Shown: positions 1 to 13,000 of the stretch, one piece after another | Layout: each line of letters starts with the position of its first letter | How positions within the stretch are numbered: position 1 is the stretch's first letter | From: Planctomycetes bacterium ADurb.Bin069 | Lineage (GTDB): Bacteria > Planctomycetota > UBA8108 > UBA8890 > UBA8898 | Reading direction: 5' to 3' | Assembly (NCBI GenBank): GCA_002070955.1 | Contig: MWEK01000028.1 | Span: forward strand, 1 to 57,786 | DNA length: 57,786 nucleotides | Notes under the pieces: model-generated | The model's database searches: none | The model's input: only the letters and a program-made list of their open reading frames with translations | What the model was told of the DNA's origin: nothing | Made by a program: the position numbers and the translations under genes

Positions 1-1
1 G

Positions 2-604
2 TGCGAAGCTTCGGGCTTCGACGTCATCATCGTCGAGACCGTCGGCGTCGGGCAGTCCGAGACCGCGGTCGCCGGAATGACCGACATCTTCTGCCTGCTG
101 CAACTGCCCAACGCCGGTGACGACCTGCAGGCGATCAAGAAAGGGATCATGGAGATCGCCGACCTGATCGTCATCAACAAGGCCGACATCGACGCCGGTG
201 CGGCCATGCGCGCCAAGGCGCAGATCAAGACCGCGCTGCACATGCTGCGCCCGGCCAGCCCCAACTGGACCGTGCCGGTGCTCACCCTGTCGGCGCTCCA
301 GAAGCAGGGCATCGCCGACTTCTGGAAGGCGGTGTGCGACTACCGCGAGGCGCTCGGCGCCTCCGGGGAGTTCGCCGCCAAGCGTCGCCACCAGGCATTG
401 GCCTGGATGTGGGAGATGATCGATTCCGGGCTGCGCAGCCGTTTCCGCAGCCATCCCCGCGTGCGCGAGGAACTTCCCGCCCTCGCACGCGCGGTCGAGG
501 AGGGCGACACCACGCCCGCGGCCGCGGCCTTCCGGCTGCTCGGCCACCTCCAATCCAACGAACAGGGCCGACTGCCGCGACAGCCGGCCGAAACCGAGAT
601 CTGA
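2..604 (+). CDS. meaB: Methylmalonyl-CoA mutase-associated GTPase MeaB (5' truncated by window edge)
   Basis: G3E-family P-loop GTPase that loads and protects adenosylcobalamin in methylmalonyl-CoA mutase. The frame is open from base 2, so the P-loop and N-terminal half lie outside the window. Visible motifs are VETVGVGQSE (switch/Walker-B region typical of MeaB/ArgK) directly after the window edge and VINKAD, the guanine-specificity NKxD motif, followed by the C-terminal helical dimerisation region. An internal ATG at 77 is not the start, because homologous sequence continues upstream of it. It ends 15 nt before pccB, which has an AGGAG site in that gap, so both are probably in one propionate/methylmalonyl-CoA operon. 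The sequence style is beta-proteobacterial, unlike everything after about 5.2 kb. Confidence 0.93.
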   Translation, partial: CEASGFDVIIVETVGVGQSETAVAGMTDIFCLLQLPNAGDDLQAIKKGIMEIADLIVINKADIDAGAAMRAKAQIKTALHMLRPASPNWTVPVLTLSALQKQGIADFWKAVCDYREALGASGEFAAKRRHQALAWMWEMIDSGLRSRFRSHPRVREELPALARAVEEGDTTPAAAAFRLLGHLQSNEQGRLPRQPAETEI

Positions 605-619
605 CAGGAGATCGCACTC

Positions 620-2152
<1,533 letters not shown>

Positions 2153-2175
2153 CCCGCGCACGAGGAACCGACCAA

Positions 2176-4164
2176 ATGTTCAAGAAAATCCTGATTGCAA
2201 ACCGCGGTGAAATCACCTGCCGCGTCATCAAGACCGCCCGCAAGATGGGCATCAAGACCGTCGCGGTGTACTCCGAGGCGGACAAGAACGCGCTCCACGT
2301 CGAACTCGCCGACGAAGCCGTCTGCATCGGCCCGGCGGCCTCGAAAGAGTCCTACCTGGTCATGGACAAGATCATCGCCGCCTGCAAGCAGACCGGCGCC
2401 GAGGCGGTCCACCCGGGCTACGGCTTCCTGTCCGAGAACGCCGAGTTCTCGCGCCGCCTCGAAGAGGAAGGCATCAAGTTCATCGGCCCGAAGCACTACT
2501 CGGTCGCCAAGATGGGCGACAAGATCGAGTCCAAGAAGCTCGCCATCGCGGCCGGCGTGAACACCATCCCCGGCTACAACGACGCCATCTCCGGCCCCGA
2601 CGAGGCGGTCGAGATCGCGAAGAAGATCGGCTACCCGGTCATGATCAAGGCCTCCGCCGGCGGCGGCGGCAAGGGCCTGCGCGTCGCCTTCAACGACAAG
2701 GAGGCGCACGAGGGTTTCGCCTCCTGCGTCAACGAGGCGCGCAACGCCTTCGGCGACGACCGCGTCTTCATCGAGAAGTACGTGCTCGAGCCGCGCCACA
2801 TCGAGATCCAGGTGCTGGGCGACTCGCATGGCAACTACGTCTACCTGAACGAGCGCGACTGCTCCATCCAGCGCCGTCACCAGAAGGTCATCGAGGAAGC
2901 CCCCAGCCCCTTCGTCGACCCCGCGATGCGCAAGGCCATGGGCGAGCAGGCCGTGGCCCTGGCGCGCGCGGTGAACTACGAGTCGGCCGGTACGGTCGAG
3001 TTCGTGGTCAGCGGCGCGACCAAGGAGTTCTACTTCCTCGAGATGAACACCCGCCTGCAGGTCGAGCACCCGGTCACCGAGCTCATCACCGGGCTGGACC
3101 TCGTCGAGCAGATGATCCGCGTCGCCTACGGCGAAAAGCTGCCGCTCGCCCAGGCCGACGTCAAGATCGACGGCTGGGCGATGGAATGCCGCATCAACGC
3201 CGAAGACCCCTTCCGCGGCTTCCTGCCCTCCACCGGCCGCCTCATCAAGTTCCAGCCCCCGGCCGAAGGCAACGGCGTGCGCGTCGACACCGGCGTGTAT
3301 GAAGGCGGCGAGATCTCGATGTTCTACGACTCGATGATCGCCAAGCTCATCGTGCACGGCAAGGACCGCCAGGATGCGATCGAGCGCATGCGCGACGCCC
3401 TCAACGGCTTCGTCATCCGCGGCATCAGCTCCAACATCCCCTTCCAGGCCGCGCTGCTGCAGCATCCGCGCTTCTGCTCGGGCCACTTCAACACCGGCTT
3501 CATCGCCGAGGAGTATCCGAAGGGCTTCGACGCCTCCATGGTCCCGCACGACGACCCCGCGCTGCTCGCCGCCGTCGCCACCTTCGCCCGCATGCGCTAC
3601 ATCGAGCGCGCCGTGCAGATCGAAGGTCAGCTCGCCGGCCACGGCCGCAAGGTCGCCAGCGAATGGGTCGTCGTCATGGGCGGCAAGCAGTACGCCATGC
3701 GCACCGCCGCCATCGAAGGCGGCCTCGCCGTCACCTGCGAAGGCCGGACCTACAACATCGTCTCCGACTGGAAGTTCGGCGAGCTGCTCTTCGCGGGCAC
3801 CGTCAACGGCGCCCCGATCGGCCTGCAGATCGAACGCCGCGGCCTGCGCTACCGCATCTCGCACTTCGGCCTGCAGGTCGAACCCGTCGTGATGACCGTG
3901 CGCGCGGCCCACCTGCTGTCGCTGATGCCCGCGAAGCTGCCGCCCGACCTCTCCAAGTTCCTGCTCTCGCCCATGCCCGGCCTGCTGCGCGAGGTCGCGG
4001 TGACCGAGGGCCAGGACGTCAAGGCCGGCGAGAAGCTCGCCATCATCGAAGCCATGAAGATGGAAAACGTCCTCAAGGCCGAGCAGGACGGCAAGGTCAA
4101 GAAGATCGTCGCCAAGCCCGGCGCCAGCCTGTCGGTGGACGAGGTCATCATCGAGTTCGAGTGA
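2176..4164 (+). CDS. pccA: Propionyl-CoA carboxylase alpha subunit (biotin carboxylase + biotin carrier)
   Basis: ATP-dependent biotin carboxylase fused to the biotin carrier, 662 aa, the partner of PccB. Order: biotin carboxylase N-terminal domain from residue 1 (KILIANRGEITCRV), ATP-grasp domain (glycine-rich KASAGGGGKGLR; EMNTRLQVEHPVTE), biotin carboxylase C-terminal domain (ECRINAEDP), the BT linker domain, and a C-terminal biotinyl domain with EAMKM; the biotinylated lysine is about residue 628. The start at 2176 is chosen because the protein begins there with the canonical FKKILIANRG and has GAGG just upstream; the open frame further upstream is out-of-frame sequence over pccB. The transcript ends at the hairpin at 4234-4261. 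Confidence 0.95.
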   Translation: MFKKILIANRGEITCRVIKTARKMGIKTVAVYSEADKNALHVELADEAVCIGPAASKESYLVMDKIIAACKQTGAEAVHPGYGFLSENAEFSRRLEEEGIKFIGPKHYSVAKMGDKIESKKLAIAAGVNTIPGYNDAISGPDEAVEIAKKIGYPVMIKASAGGGGKGLRVAFNDKEAHEGFASCVNEARNAFGDDRVFIEKYVLEPRHIEIQVLGDSHGNYVYLNERDCSIQRRHQKVIEEAPSPFVDPAMRKAMGEQAVALARAVNYESAGTVEFVVSGATKEFYFLEMNTRLQVEHPVTELITGLDLVEQMIRVAYGEKLPLAQADVKIDGWAMECRINAEDPFRGFLPSTGRLIKFQPPAEGNGVRVDTGVYEGGEISMFYDSMIAKLIVHGKDRQDAIERMRDALNGFVIRGISSNIPFQAALLQHPRFCSGHFNTGFIAEEYPKGFDASMVPHDDPALLAAVATFARMRYIERAVQIEGQLAGHGRKVASEWVVVMGGKQYAMRTAAIEGGLAVTCEGRTYNIVSDWKFGELLFAGTVNGAPIGLQIERRGLRYRISHFGLQVEPVVMTVRAAHLLSLMPAKLPPDLSKFLLSPMPGLLREVAVTEGQDVKAGEKLAIIEAMKMENVLKAEQDGKVKKIVAKPGASLSVDEVIIEFE

Positions 4165-4233
4165 TCGCCACCCGAAAACCGTTTTGATCGATGGGGAGGG
4201 AGACCCGGGCCACGCCCGGGTGCCTGTCGGCAC

Positions 4234-4261
4234 GAGGCCTGCGCAAGCAGGCCTCTTTTTT
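4234..4261 (+). terminator. Intrinsic terminator of the meaB-pccB-pccA transcript
   Basis: A perfect 9-bp stem (GAGGCCTGC / GCAGGCCTC) closes a GCAA tetraloop and is followed by six T residues. A second, 8-bp hairpin (ACCCGGGC-CAC-GCCCGGGT, 4203-4221) lies just upstream. The main hairpin is 70 nt after the pccA stop and 155 nt before the end of the convergent metallopeptidase gene. No hairpin in the planctomycete-like part of the window has a comparable T-tract. Confidence 0.92.
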
Positions 4262-4294
4262 GTCCGGCCACCGCGGGACCGGAACGCGCGCCGC

Positions 4295-4383
4295 GGACGG
4301 GCTCCCGGGTGACGTCGGTGCGATGTGTTGCGTCGCTCCTACGCGAAAACAATCGGCGTCATCGCCCTGGACGGGCTCCCGGG
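4295..4383. repeat. 15-bp direct repeat in the pccA/metallopeptidase intergenic gap
   Basis: The sequence GGACGGGCTCCCGGG occurs at 4295-4309 and again at 4369-4383, 74 bp apart, separated by TGCGATGTGTTGCGTCGCTCCTACGCG-like sequence. The spacing and position between two convergent genes resemble the REP-like intergenic repeats of proteobacterial genomes. I see no gene in this stretch. Confidence 0.5.
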
Positions 4384-4416
4384 CGATGGCGCCGTGCCTT
4401 TGCGGCGACGGCGTAA

Positions 4417-5190
<774 letters not shown>

Positions 5191-5211
<21 letters not shown>

Positions 5212-6875
5212 TCGTCGATGACGATGTCCCCCGTTTCCGTCAGCGTGAAGGGCACGGCGGCGCCATCGATGGCGACCGCGCTGTCGGAAAGGAACCCCGC
5301 GCCGCGCACGGTCAGCGTCGCGCGGCCGCCCGCCATCGCAACCTCGACGCCCGAGATGGCGACGGCCGGAACACAGGTGAAGGCGCCGTCGCCGCACAGG
5401 ATTCCATTGCAGGCCTGCACCACCCGCACGACCCGCTCGGCGGAGGGCGCGGCCTCGATGGCCGCGTGGGCGTCGTCCACGATCACCGCGGCGACGCTCA
5501 GACCGTCCACGCGAAACTCGGTCTCGGGATAGAAACCGCCCCCCTCGATGGCCAAGACGCCGCCCGTCGTGACGGCGGGGCTGATCGCGGCGATGAACGG
5601 CGCGCCTCGGCACTGAAACACGGCGCCGGCGCACAGCGTCGCGTTGCAAGCCGTCAGCGTCCGCGGGCCTCCCGCGGTGCAGGCCGGGACCGTGACGAGG
5701 GCCTCCGTCGCGCTGACGACCGTGTATTCGACCGGGCCGCCATCGAGGAGGAACACGGTCTCGCCGGGGACGAATCCGCTGCCGCTGACCACGAGCACCT
5801 CGTCACCGGCCGTGCTGGCGGGGGTTACGGACGCAATCGCCGCTCCCGGCCAGCACTCGCATGACGCCTGGGCGCAAAGCTGTCCGTTGCAGATCTCGAT
5901 GGCGTGGACCACGCGTGTGGCGCACGCCGGGATCGCCAGCGAGATCCAGGACTCGTCGTGGAACGTCACGGCCACCGTCTCGCCGTCGAGCGCGGCCGTC
6001 GTCTCGGGATAGAAACCCGAGCCGTGCACGGCGACGACGCCCCCGGAGCCGATCGCCGGATCGACGCCCGTGATCACCGGCGCGGCGCGGCACGTGAAAT
6101 AGCCCTCGGCGCAGAACCCCCCGTTGCAGGCCGTGATGCGGCGATCGCCGCCCTCGGCGCAATACGGCACGGGCACGCGCGCCGTCGTGTCGGACACCAC
6201 GACGGCGCCGGCGACCGGAGCGCCGTCGAGACGGAACTCCGTCACACCCGCCATGAACTTCGAGCCCTGCACGGTGAGTTGCTCGCCGCCCGCGGTGCTC
6301 TCCGGACTGATCGCCGTGATCGAAGGCGCGGGCCATGTGATCGTCAGCGTGCCGGGAACCACCGCGGCCATCACATCGAGGTTGGCGACGACGTAGGCGT
6401 TGAAAAGCGGCGGATCGCCGCGGCTCGCCGCCGCCAGCGCGATCGGCGCGGTTCGGGGAGCCGCCCCGCCGGCGAGGGCGCACAGGAAGCGGCCGATGCG
6501 CTGATCGACGCCCGCGGGAAGCGTCTGGCCCGCGTAGGGAGGAGCCCAGTCCATGATGAATCCGAAGGAGGCCCAGGTCGCATCGATGTGAACGCCGTGC
6601 CATTCGGGAATCACCGGGTTCTCATCCACCGCCGCGCCGGTCACGGTGTACAAGACCGCGTCGTAATCGAGGACGACGGTGGCCGCGGAGACTTCTTCCT
6701 GGTGCGTGAAGAAGATGGGGATGGAGAACGCGCCGGCATCGGCGGCCACCGTGACGTCGCCCGCGCGATAGGTTCCGGCAAACCCGGCGGCCGTGATTAG
6801 CGCGAGCGCCGTGCAGAGCCGCGTGATATCAATGGAACGACGCGCCGCGAAAACACGACCGCCTCTTCGCCGCAT
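5191..6875 (-). CDS. Secreted cohesin-like + IPT/TIG repeat protein (3' truncated at the junction)
   Basis: Begins with ATG at 6875, chosen over the upstream in-frame start because GGGGAGG lies 7 nt upstream and a hydrophobic signal (LCTALALITAAGFAG) follows. Residues ~30-180 form a beta-rich domain with a cohesin-like pattern: GAFSIPIFF, then VVLDYDAVLYTVTG, ending in a GTLTI strand. Four complete and one truncated repeats of ~80 residues follow, each an IPT/TIG Ig-like fold (GSGFYPET, LDG) with a cysteine-rich tail of the form ACNGxLCxxxxFxC. The fifth repeat is cut off at the junction, so the natural C-terminus is unknown. It is transcribed divergently from the three dockerin proteins. The IPT repeats are confident; the cohesin assignment is by pattern only. 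Confidence 0.75.
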
Positions 6876-6929
6876 GAGACACCTCCCCTGTCTGCGCGAC
6901 TCGTTCCCGCCTGACCAGACCAGTGGGCG

Positions 6930-6958
6930 ATTGTAGCATGATCCCTCGCGGCGGACAA
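6930..6958 (-). promoter_or_regulatory. Sigma70-type promoter for the cohesin-like/IPT gene
   Basis: On the minus strand TTGTCC (6953-6958) and TACAAT (6930-6935) are separated by 17 bp. The -10 box lies 54 bp upstream of the ATG at 6875. It is back-to-back with the promoter of the plus-strand dockerin genes. Confidence 0.65.
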
Positions 6959-6968
6959 GAGGACGCGG

Positions 6969-6997
6969 TTGAATCAAAGCACCCGCATCGATAGAAT
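6969..6997 (+). promoter_or_regulatory. Sigma70-type promoter for the LTD-CotH-dockerin gene array
   Basis: TTGAAT (6969-6974) and TAGAAT (6992-6997) with a 17-bp spacer, 62 bp upstream of the ATG at 7060. The two divergent promoters are only 10 bp apart, so a single regulator could act on both transcription units. Confidence 0.6.
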
Positions 6998-7059
6998 GGC
7001 TAGGTACGAGGAGCCGGCAACATTTCGCAGCGCGCATTGCGCCGCAAGGGAGAAATCAC

Positions 7060-10000
7060 ATGAAACGTTCGCCGTACCGGTCTGCTGCCTGTCGGCACAC
7101 ACGTGCAGCGCGACGCGGCCTGCGCGCGCGCATGGCCTGCGCGGCGCTGCTGGCCGGCGCCGCGCTGCGCGGCGCGCCCGCCGATGTTTGCGTCAACGAG
7201 ATCCACTACCGTCCCGCGGGCGACGATCAGGCGTTGGAGTTCGTCGAGCTCCACAACGCCGGCGGCGCCGCGGTGGATCTTTCGGGCTGGTCTTTCACGG
7301 GCGGGATCGCCTTCGTCGTGCCCGCCGGCACATGGCTCGAACGCGGCGGGTACCTGGCGGTAGTCAAGGATCCCGCCGTCGCCCGCGCCGTTTACGGCGC
7401 CGATGTGCCTATGACGGGCGGTTACACCGGTTCGCTCTCGGACGGCGGGGAGTGCATCCGCCTCGTCGACGGCGCCGGCCGCCTCGTCGAGGAGGTGTGC
7501 TGGCGCGATCGCGCTCCGTGGCCGGCCGCGGCCGACGGCCGCGGCGCGTCCCTGGAGAAACGCCGGCCGGACGCCGAGGCGGATTGGCCCGACAACTGGA
7601 CGGCCAGTCTGGTCATCAACGGCACGCCGGGGGCGATCAACAGTTGCTGGCGGGCCAACCAGGAAACGCGTTTCATCCCTCTCGGCGCCGAATGGCGCTA
7701 CTTCAAGGGCATCACGGATCCGCCCCTCGACTGGGCGGAACTCGGCTTCGATGACTCGGCGTGGAGCGTCGGCCCAGCCGGTTTCGGTTACGGCGATGAC
7801 GATGACGCGACCGTGCTGGACGACATGCAGTTCATCAACGGCGTCCAACCCGGCTACAGCACCCTTTACATCCGCCGGACGTTCACGGCGGCGTTGACCT
7901 CCTACGTGCAGCTCTTTCTGGAAGTCAGCTATGACGACGGGTTCGCCGCCTACCTGAACGGAAACCAGATCCTGCGGCGGTGCGCGCCGCAAACCGCGGG
8001 AGGCTGGATTCCCTCGGACACCCTGGCGACCTGCGGCCACGAGGCCGTCGGCCACCAGCTCTTCGATGTCTCGAACGCCCTGCAGTATCTCGTCCAGGGC
8101 GAGAACGTGCTGGCCTTCGTGGGGTTGAATCTGACCCTCAATTCCACGGATTTCTCGCTGTCGCCGGGTTTTTTCGGCGTTCGCGACGTCGCCGGCATCG
8201 ACGAGGCCATGGGAACGCTGATCGCGGAGCAAGCGATTCCGTGGGGAGCGATCTGGCGCTATGCCAAGGGAACCGAAGCGCCGCCGCCCGACTGGCAGCT
8301 CGCCGACTTCGACGACTCCGAGTGGCTCGAGGGTCCGGCGGGATTCGGGTACGGCAACGACGACGACGCCACGATCCTGGACGACATGCAGGGCTCCTAC
8401 ACGACGGTGTACATCCGCCGCCTCTTCGATCTGGGCGGCGGCGCCGACTCGATCAGACGCATCAGTCTCCACATCGACTACGACGACGGATTCGTCGCGT
8501 ACCTCAACGGCGTCGAGGTCGCCCGCAGCGCCAACGTCACCGGATATCCGCCTTCCCACCGCGCCGTGACCACGACGAACCACGAGCCCGGCGTCCCCGA
8601 GGAATTCGACCTGAGCGCCGGGATCGACCTTCTGGTCGACGGCCCGAACTGCCTCGCCATTCACGGGATCAACTACACCCTCGGGAGCACCGATTTATCC
8701 CTGCACCCCGAGCTCGCCATCCTGCGCCTCGTCGGCGCGAACCCGCGGGCCCTGACCTGCCCGGTCAAGGTCAACGAGGTGGCGCCCACCACGGGCGCGG
8801 AGGAGGGCTGGATCGAGCTCTTCAATCCCGGCCCGGCGCCCTGGGATCTCTCGGGCTACCGGCTCGCGACGAGCGCGAGGGACACGCAGTTCTACGCCCT
8901 GCCCGAAGGCGCCGTGGTGGCGCCGGGAGGCTTCGCGGTCATCGAGCGCGCGGATTTCGGGGCGCCGATCCCCGCGGCCGGCGCCATCATCCTGTCCGAT
9001 CCGGAAGGCATCATTTTGGTCGATGCGCGGCCGTACGACGTCGATCCGGACTCCGGCGGCGCCGCGGCGCGCCATCCCGACGGCCGCGGGGGACTGGACG
9101 TCGTCCTCGCCCCCACCAAGGGCGCTCCCAACGAAGCTCCGCCCGCCTGGGGGATCGTGATCAACGAGATCATGTATCACCCGGCCGCGCCCCCCGGAGC
9201 GGTCGAATCCGAGTGGATCGAGCTGCTCAACGCGGGAGCGGAGCCCGTCGACTTGACCGGCTGGCGCTTCACGCGGGGCATCGACTACGCCCTGCCGCCC
9301 GGCACCATCGTGCCCGCGGGGCATTATCTCGTCGTAGCGCGCGATCCGGCCCGCGTTCAGTCCGATTACGGCATAACCGGCGTCATCGGCGGTTATGCGA
9401 GCGGCTTGAAGAACGGCGATGAGAAGATCGTTCTACGCGATCACCTCGGCAACGTCGCCGACGAAGTCCACTATGCCGACGATGGGGAATGGCCGAAGGC
9501 GGCCGACGGCACGGGGCCATCCCTGGAGCTCGTCAACCCCGGCTACGACAAGCGCAGCGGGCAGGCCTGGGCCGCCGGCGCCGGGGCGGGAACGCCGGGA
9601 GCGGCGAACAGCGCCTTCAGCGCCGATGCCAAGCCCCTCATTCGCGCCGCGCGCCACCGGCCCGCCGTCCCCACGTCGCGGGACGTCGTGACGATCGCCT
9701 GCGAGGTCACCTGCCCCACGGCGGCGGTGGACGCCGTGGAACTGGCCTGGCGCATCGACGGCGCCGCCGAGTTCACCGTCGTCCCCATGTTCGATGACGG
9801 CCTGCACGGCGACGGCGCCGCCCTCGACGGCGTGTACGCCGCCCAGATCGGTCCGTTTCCCCACGGTACGATCGTCTGCTTCGCCGCGGCCGCCTGGAGC
9901 GCCACCGGCCGCTGGCGGGTCGTCCCGGCCGCCTGGGAGACCGATCCCTCGGTCACCATGCTCTTTCAGGTTCACGACAACCTTCCGGAGTGGGACGGCC

Positions 10001-13000
10001 CGACCTATCGGATCATCATGACCCAGGCGCGCCGCACCGCGCTGCAGACCCGCGACATCTACAGCGACGCGCTCCTGGACGCCACTTTCATCTGCGGCGA
10101 TCGCATCCTGTACAACGCGGGGTTGCGGTACCGCGGAGAGCTTTCGCGCGAGCGCGATCCGAAGGGATACCGCCTGAACTTCTCCAACGACAAGCAATTC
10201 CTGGGAATGAAGCGCGTCAACCTGATCGGGTACCTCCCCGAAACGCAGCACCTCGGCATGACGCTCTTCCGTTCCAGCGACGTTCCGGCCCCGCGCAGCC
10301 GCATGGTGCGCCTGGTTTTCAACGGCCAAATCACCAACCGGTACGGGCACGTGGAGGCGGTGCACAATCAGTTCATCGCCCGGCGCTTCAAGGGCGACGA
10401 CGAGGGGAACCTGTACCGCGGCGTGGAGGCGGCGAACCTCGACTATCGCGGCCCCGACAAGGAGAGCTACCGGCCGCACTACCACAAGCGGACCAAGGTG
10501 GAGCTCGACGACTACACCGACGTGATCGATTTGTGCGAAGCCTTCGCCAACACGCCGGACGCCGCTTTTACGGCGGCGATCCGGGCCCGCATCGATGCCG
10601 AGGAGTGGGCCCGGTTCTTCGCGGTTCACGCGGCGATCGCGACTCACACGGGGGGCGTCGCCTCCGACAACGGCAATGATTTCTACCTCTACCGCCGCCC
10701 CAGCGACAACCGCTTCGTGCTCATACCGTGGGACGTCGACGATAGTTGGCAGGTCGCGGACAGCCAAGAACGGCTTTTCCGCCCCTCGCTCCCGGCGATC
10801 CAGCGGTTCCTGATGCACCCCGACTTCACGCTCCTTTACTACGCGGCGCTGCGGGACCTCCTCGAAGTGCATTTCTCCGCCGAAGCCGCGACGGCGCGGA
10901 TCGATCGGATCGCGCCCTACGTGCCCTCCGCCCGGGCCGCGGACCTGCGCGCCTACGCCGGCGCCCGCCGCGCCTTCATGGCCGCACAGGTCCCGACAAC
11001 CTTCCAGGCCGCGATGGCGAGCCAGGGTTTCGTCCGCCACGACGACCTGTGGCGCTACTGGAAAGGCACGGAGGAGCCTTCCGAGGGCACGCTCCTCTGG
11101 ACGACGCTCGACTTCGACGACAGCGCGTGGCTCGAGGGGCCGGGCGGCTTCGGGTACGGGGACAACGATGACAACACGATCCTCACCGACATGATCAACC
11201 GGTACTCGACGGTGTATATCCGGCGCGTTTTCGCCGTGGAAGATCCGGCGGAGATCGACAATCTCGTCTTGAGCGTCGTGTTCGACGACGGCTTCATCGC
11301 CTATCTGAACGGCGTTGAAATCGGCCGCGCCAACGCGCCCGGCGCGCCAGGCGCCTTCGTGCCGGCGACGGGGCTGGCCACGCGGGCCTGCGAGCCCGAC
11401 GCGCCCGTCTCCATCCCCATCCCCGATCCCGCGGCGCTGCTGGTGCCCGGCGACAACGTGCTGGCGGTGCAGGGATTCAACGCGAGCCTCTCCAGCAGCG
11501 ATTTCAGCCTGGCTCCGTCCCTCTCCCTCGGCGCGGTCATGGGCGAAGGTTGTCCGGGAACGCAGTACGTGGCAGGCGCGGAAGTCCTGGTCGAGGGCGT
11601 CGTATCCGTGGCCGACACCCGTTATCTGCAGCTCAACGGCGTCGATGCGCCGTACGATTACATCACCGGCCGGTTCAGCCTGCAGGTCCCCGTCACGCCG
11701 GGAGTGATGACCGTGACGGTCCGGGCCCTGCGGCCGAACCGGTCCGTGTGCGCGTCGAAGACGTTCAGCGTGGTCGGGGTGTCTCCCATCGGCGGAACGC
11801 TGTCCGCCGCCACGGCGCTCGACGCCGCCCGCAGCCCCTACTATCTCGACGGCACGCTCACCGTGCCGGCGGGTATAACGCTGTCCATCGGTCCGGGCGT
11901 CGAATTCATCATCGGCCCCAGATCGCTCTTCTGGATCGAGGGCTGCCTTCAGGCGGCCGGCACGCAGACGCACCCCATCCGGTTCAACCGCAGGCCGTGC
12001 ACCGATTACTGGGGCGCCCTGTACTTCTCGAGCACACGCCAGGACAACCGGCTCGTCTGGTGCAATTTCACCTACGGGCGGGCCACCGGCGGCGCGAGCG
12101 CCGTCGTCACGGCGCGCTCCAGCAAGATCTTGATCGACAACTGCCTAATATCCCACGTGTATCAGGGCGAGGGCATCAACGCCTCCTCCAGCGCCATGGA
12201 AGTCCGCAACACCGAAATCTGCTACACCGGCGAGGGGGAGTTCGGCTCCTTCGACGGCGTGAGCATGGACGGGTGCAACCCCGCCGTCCTGGAATACTCC
12301 CACATTCATCACTTGTACGGCAAGGCGGACATGGCGGACATCAACAACTCCCGGCCGGGGTACGTCCGCTACTGCCAACTGCACAACGGGAGCGATGACG
12401 GCATCGATGTGGACCGCGGAAGCATCGTCGCCATCGGCAACCGCATCTGGTCGCATGGCGACCAAGCCATGAGTCTGATCGGACCGTACAAAAGCACCGT
12501 GGAGGACAACGTCATCTACGCCTGCACCTACGGCATCGCCCTGAAAGACAACCAGAAGGCGACGATCAACCACAACACGATCGTCGACTGCAGGACCGCG
12601 GGGCTGCGGCTCTACGAGAAGCATCCGGGCTACGGCGGCGGCCACGCGACGGTCCTCAACTCGATCATCCAGTTCAACGGCGCCGCCTACACCATGGACG
12701 CGGTGAGTTCGGCCACCTTCGATCACTGCGACGTCCAGCTCACGCCGCCGCCGCCCGGCGAGGGCAACTTCAACGCCGATCCCCTCTTCGTGAACCGCGC
12801 CGGGCGCAACTACGCCCTCACGGCCGCTTCGCCGTGCATCGGCACGGGCCAGAACGGGAGCGATATCGGCGCCATCCCCTACGCCGTCGTGCCGGTCGCC
12901 CCGGCGAACCTGCGCGTCGTCGGCTCGACGCCCACGAGCATCGCCCTTGCGTGGACGGACGCGTCCGTCAACGAGCAGGGCTTCGAGCTGTACCGCCGCG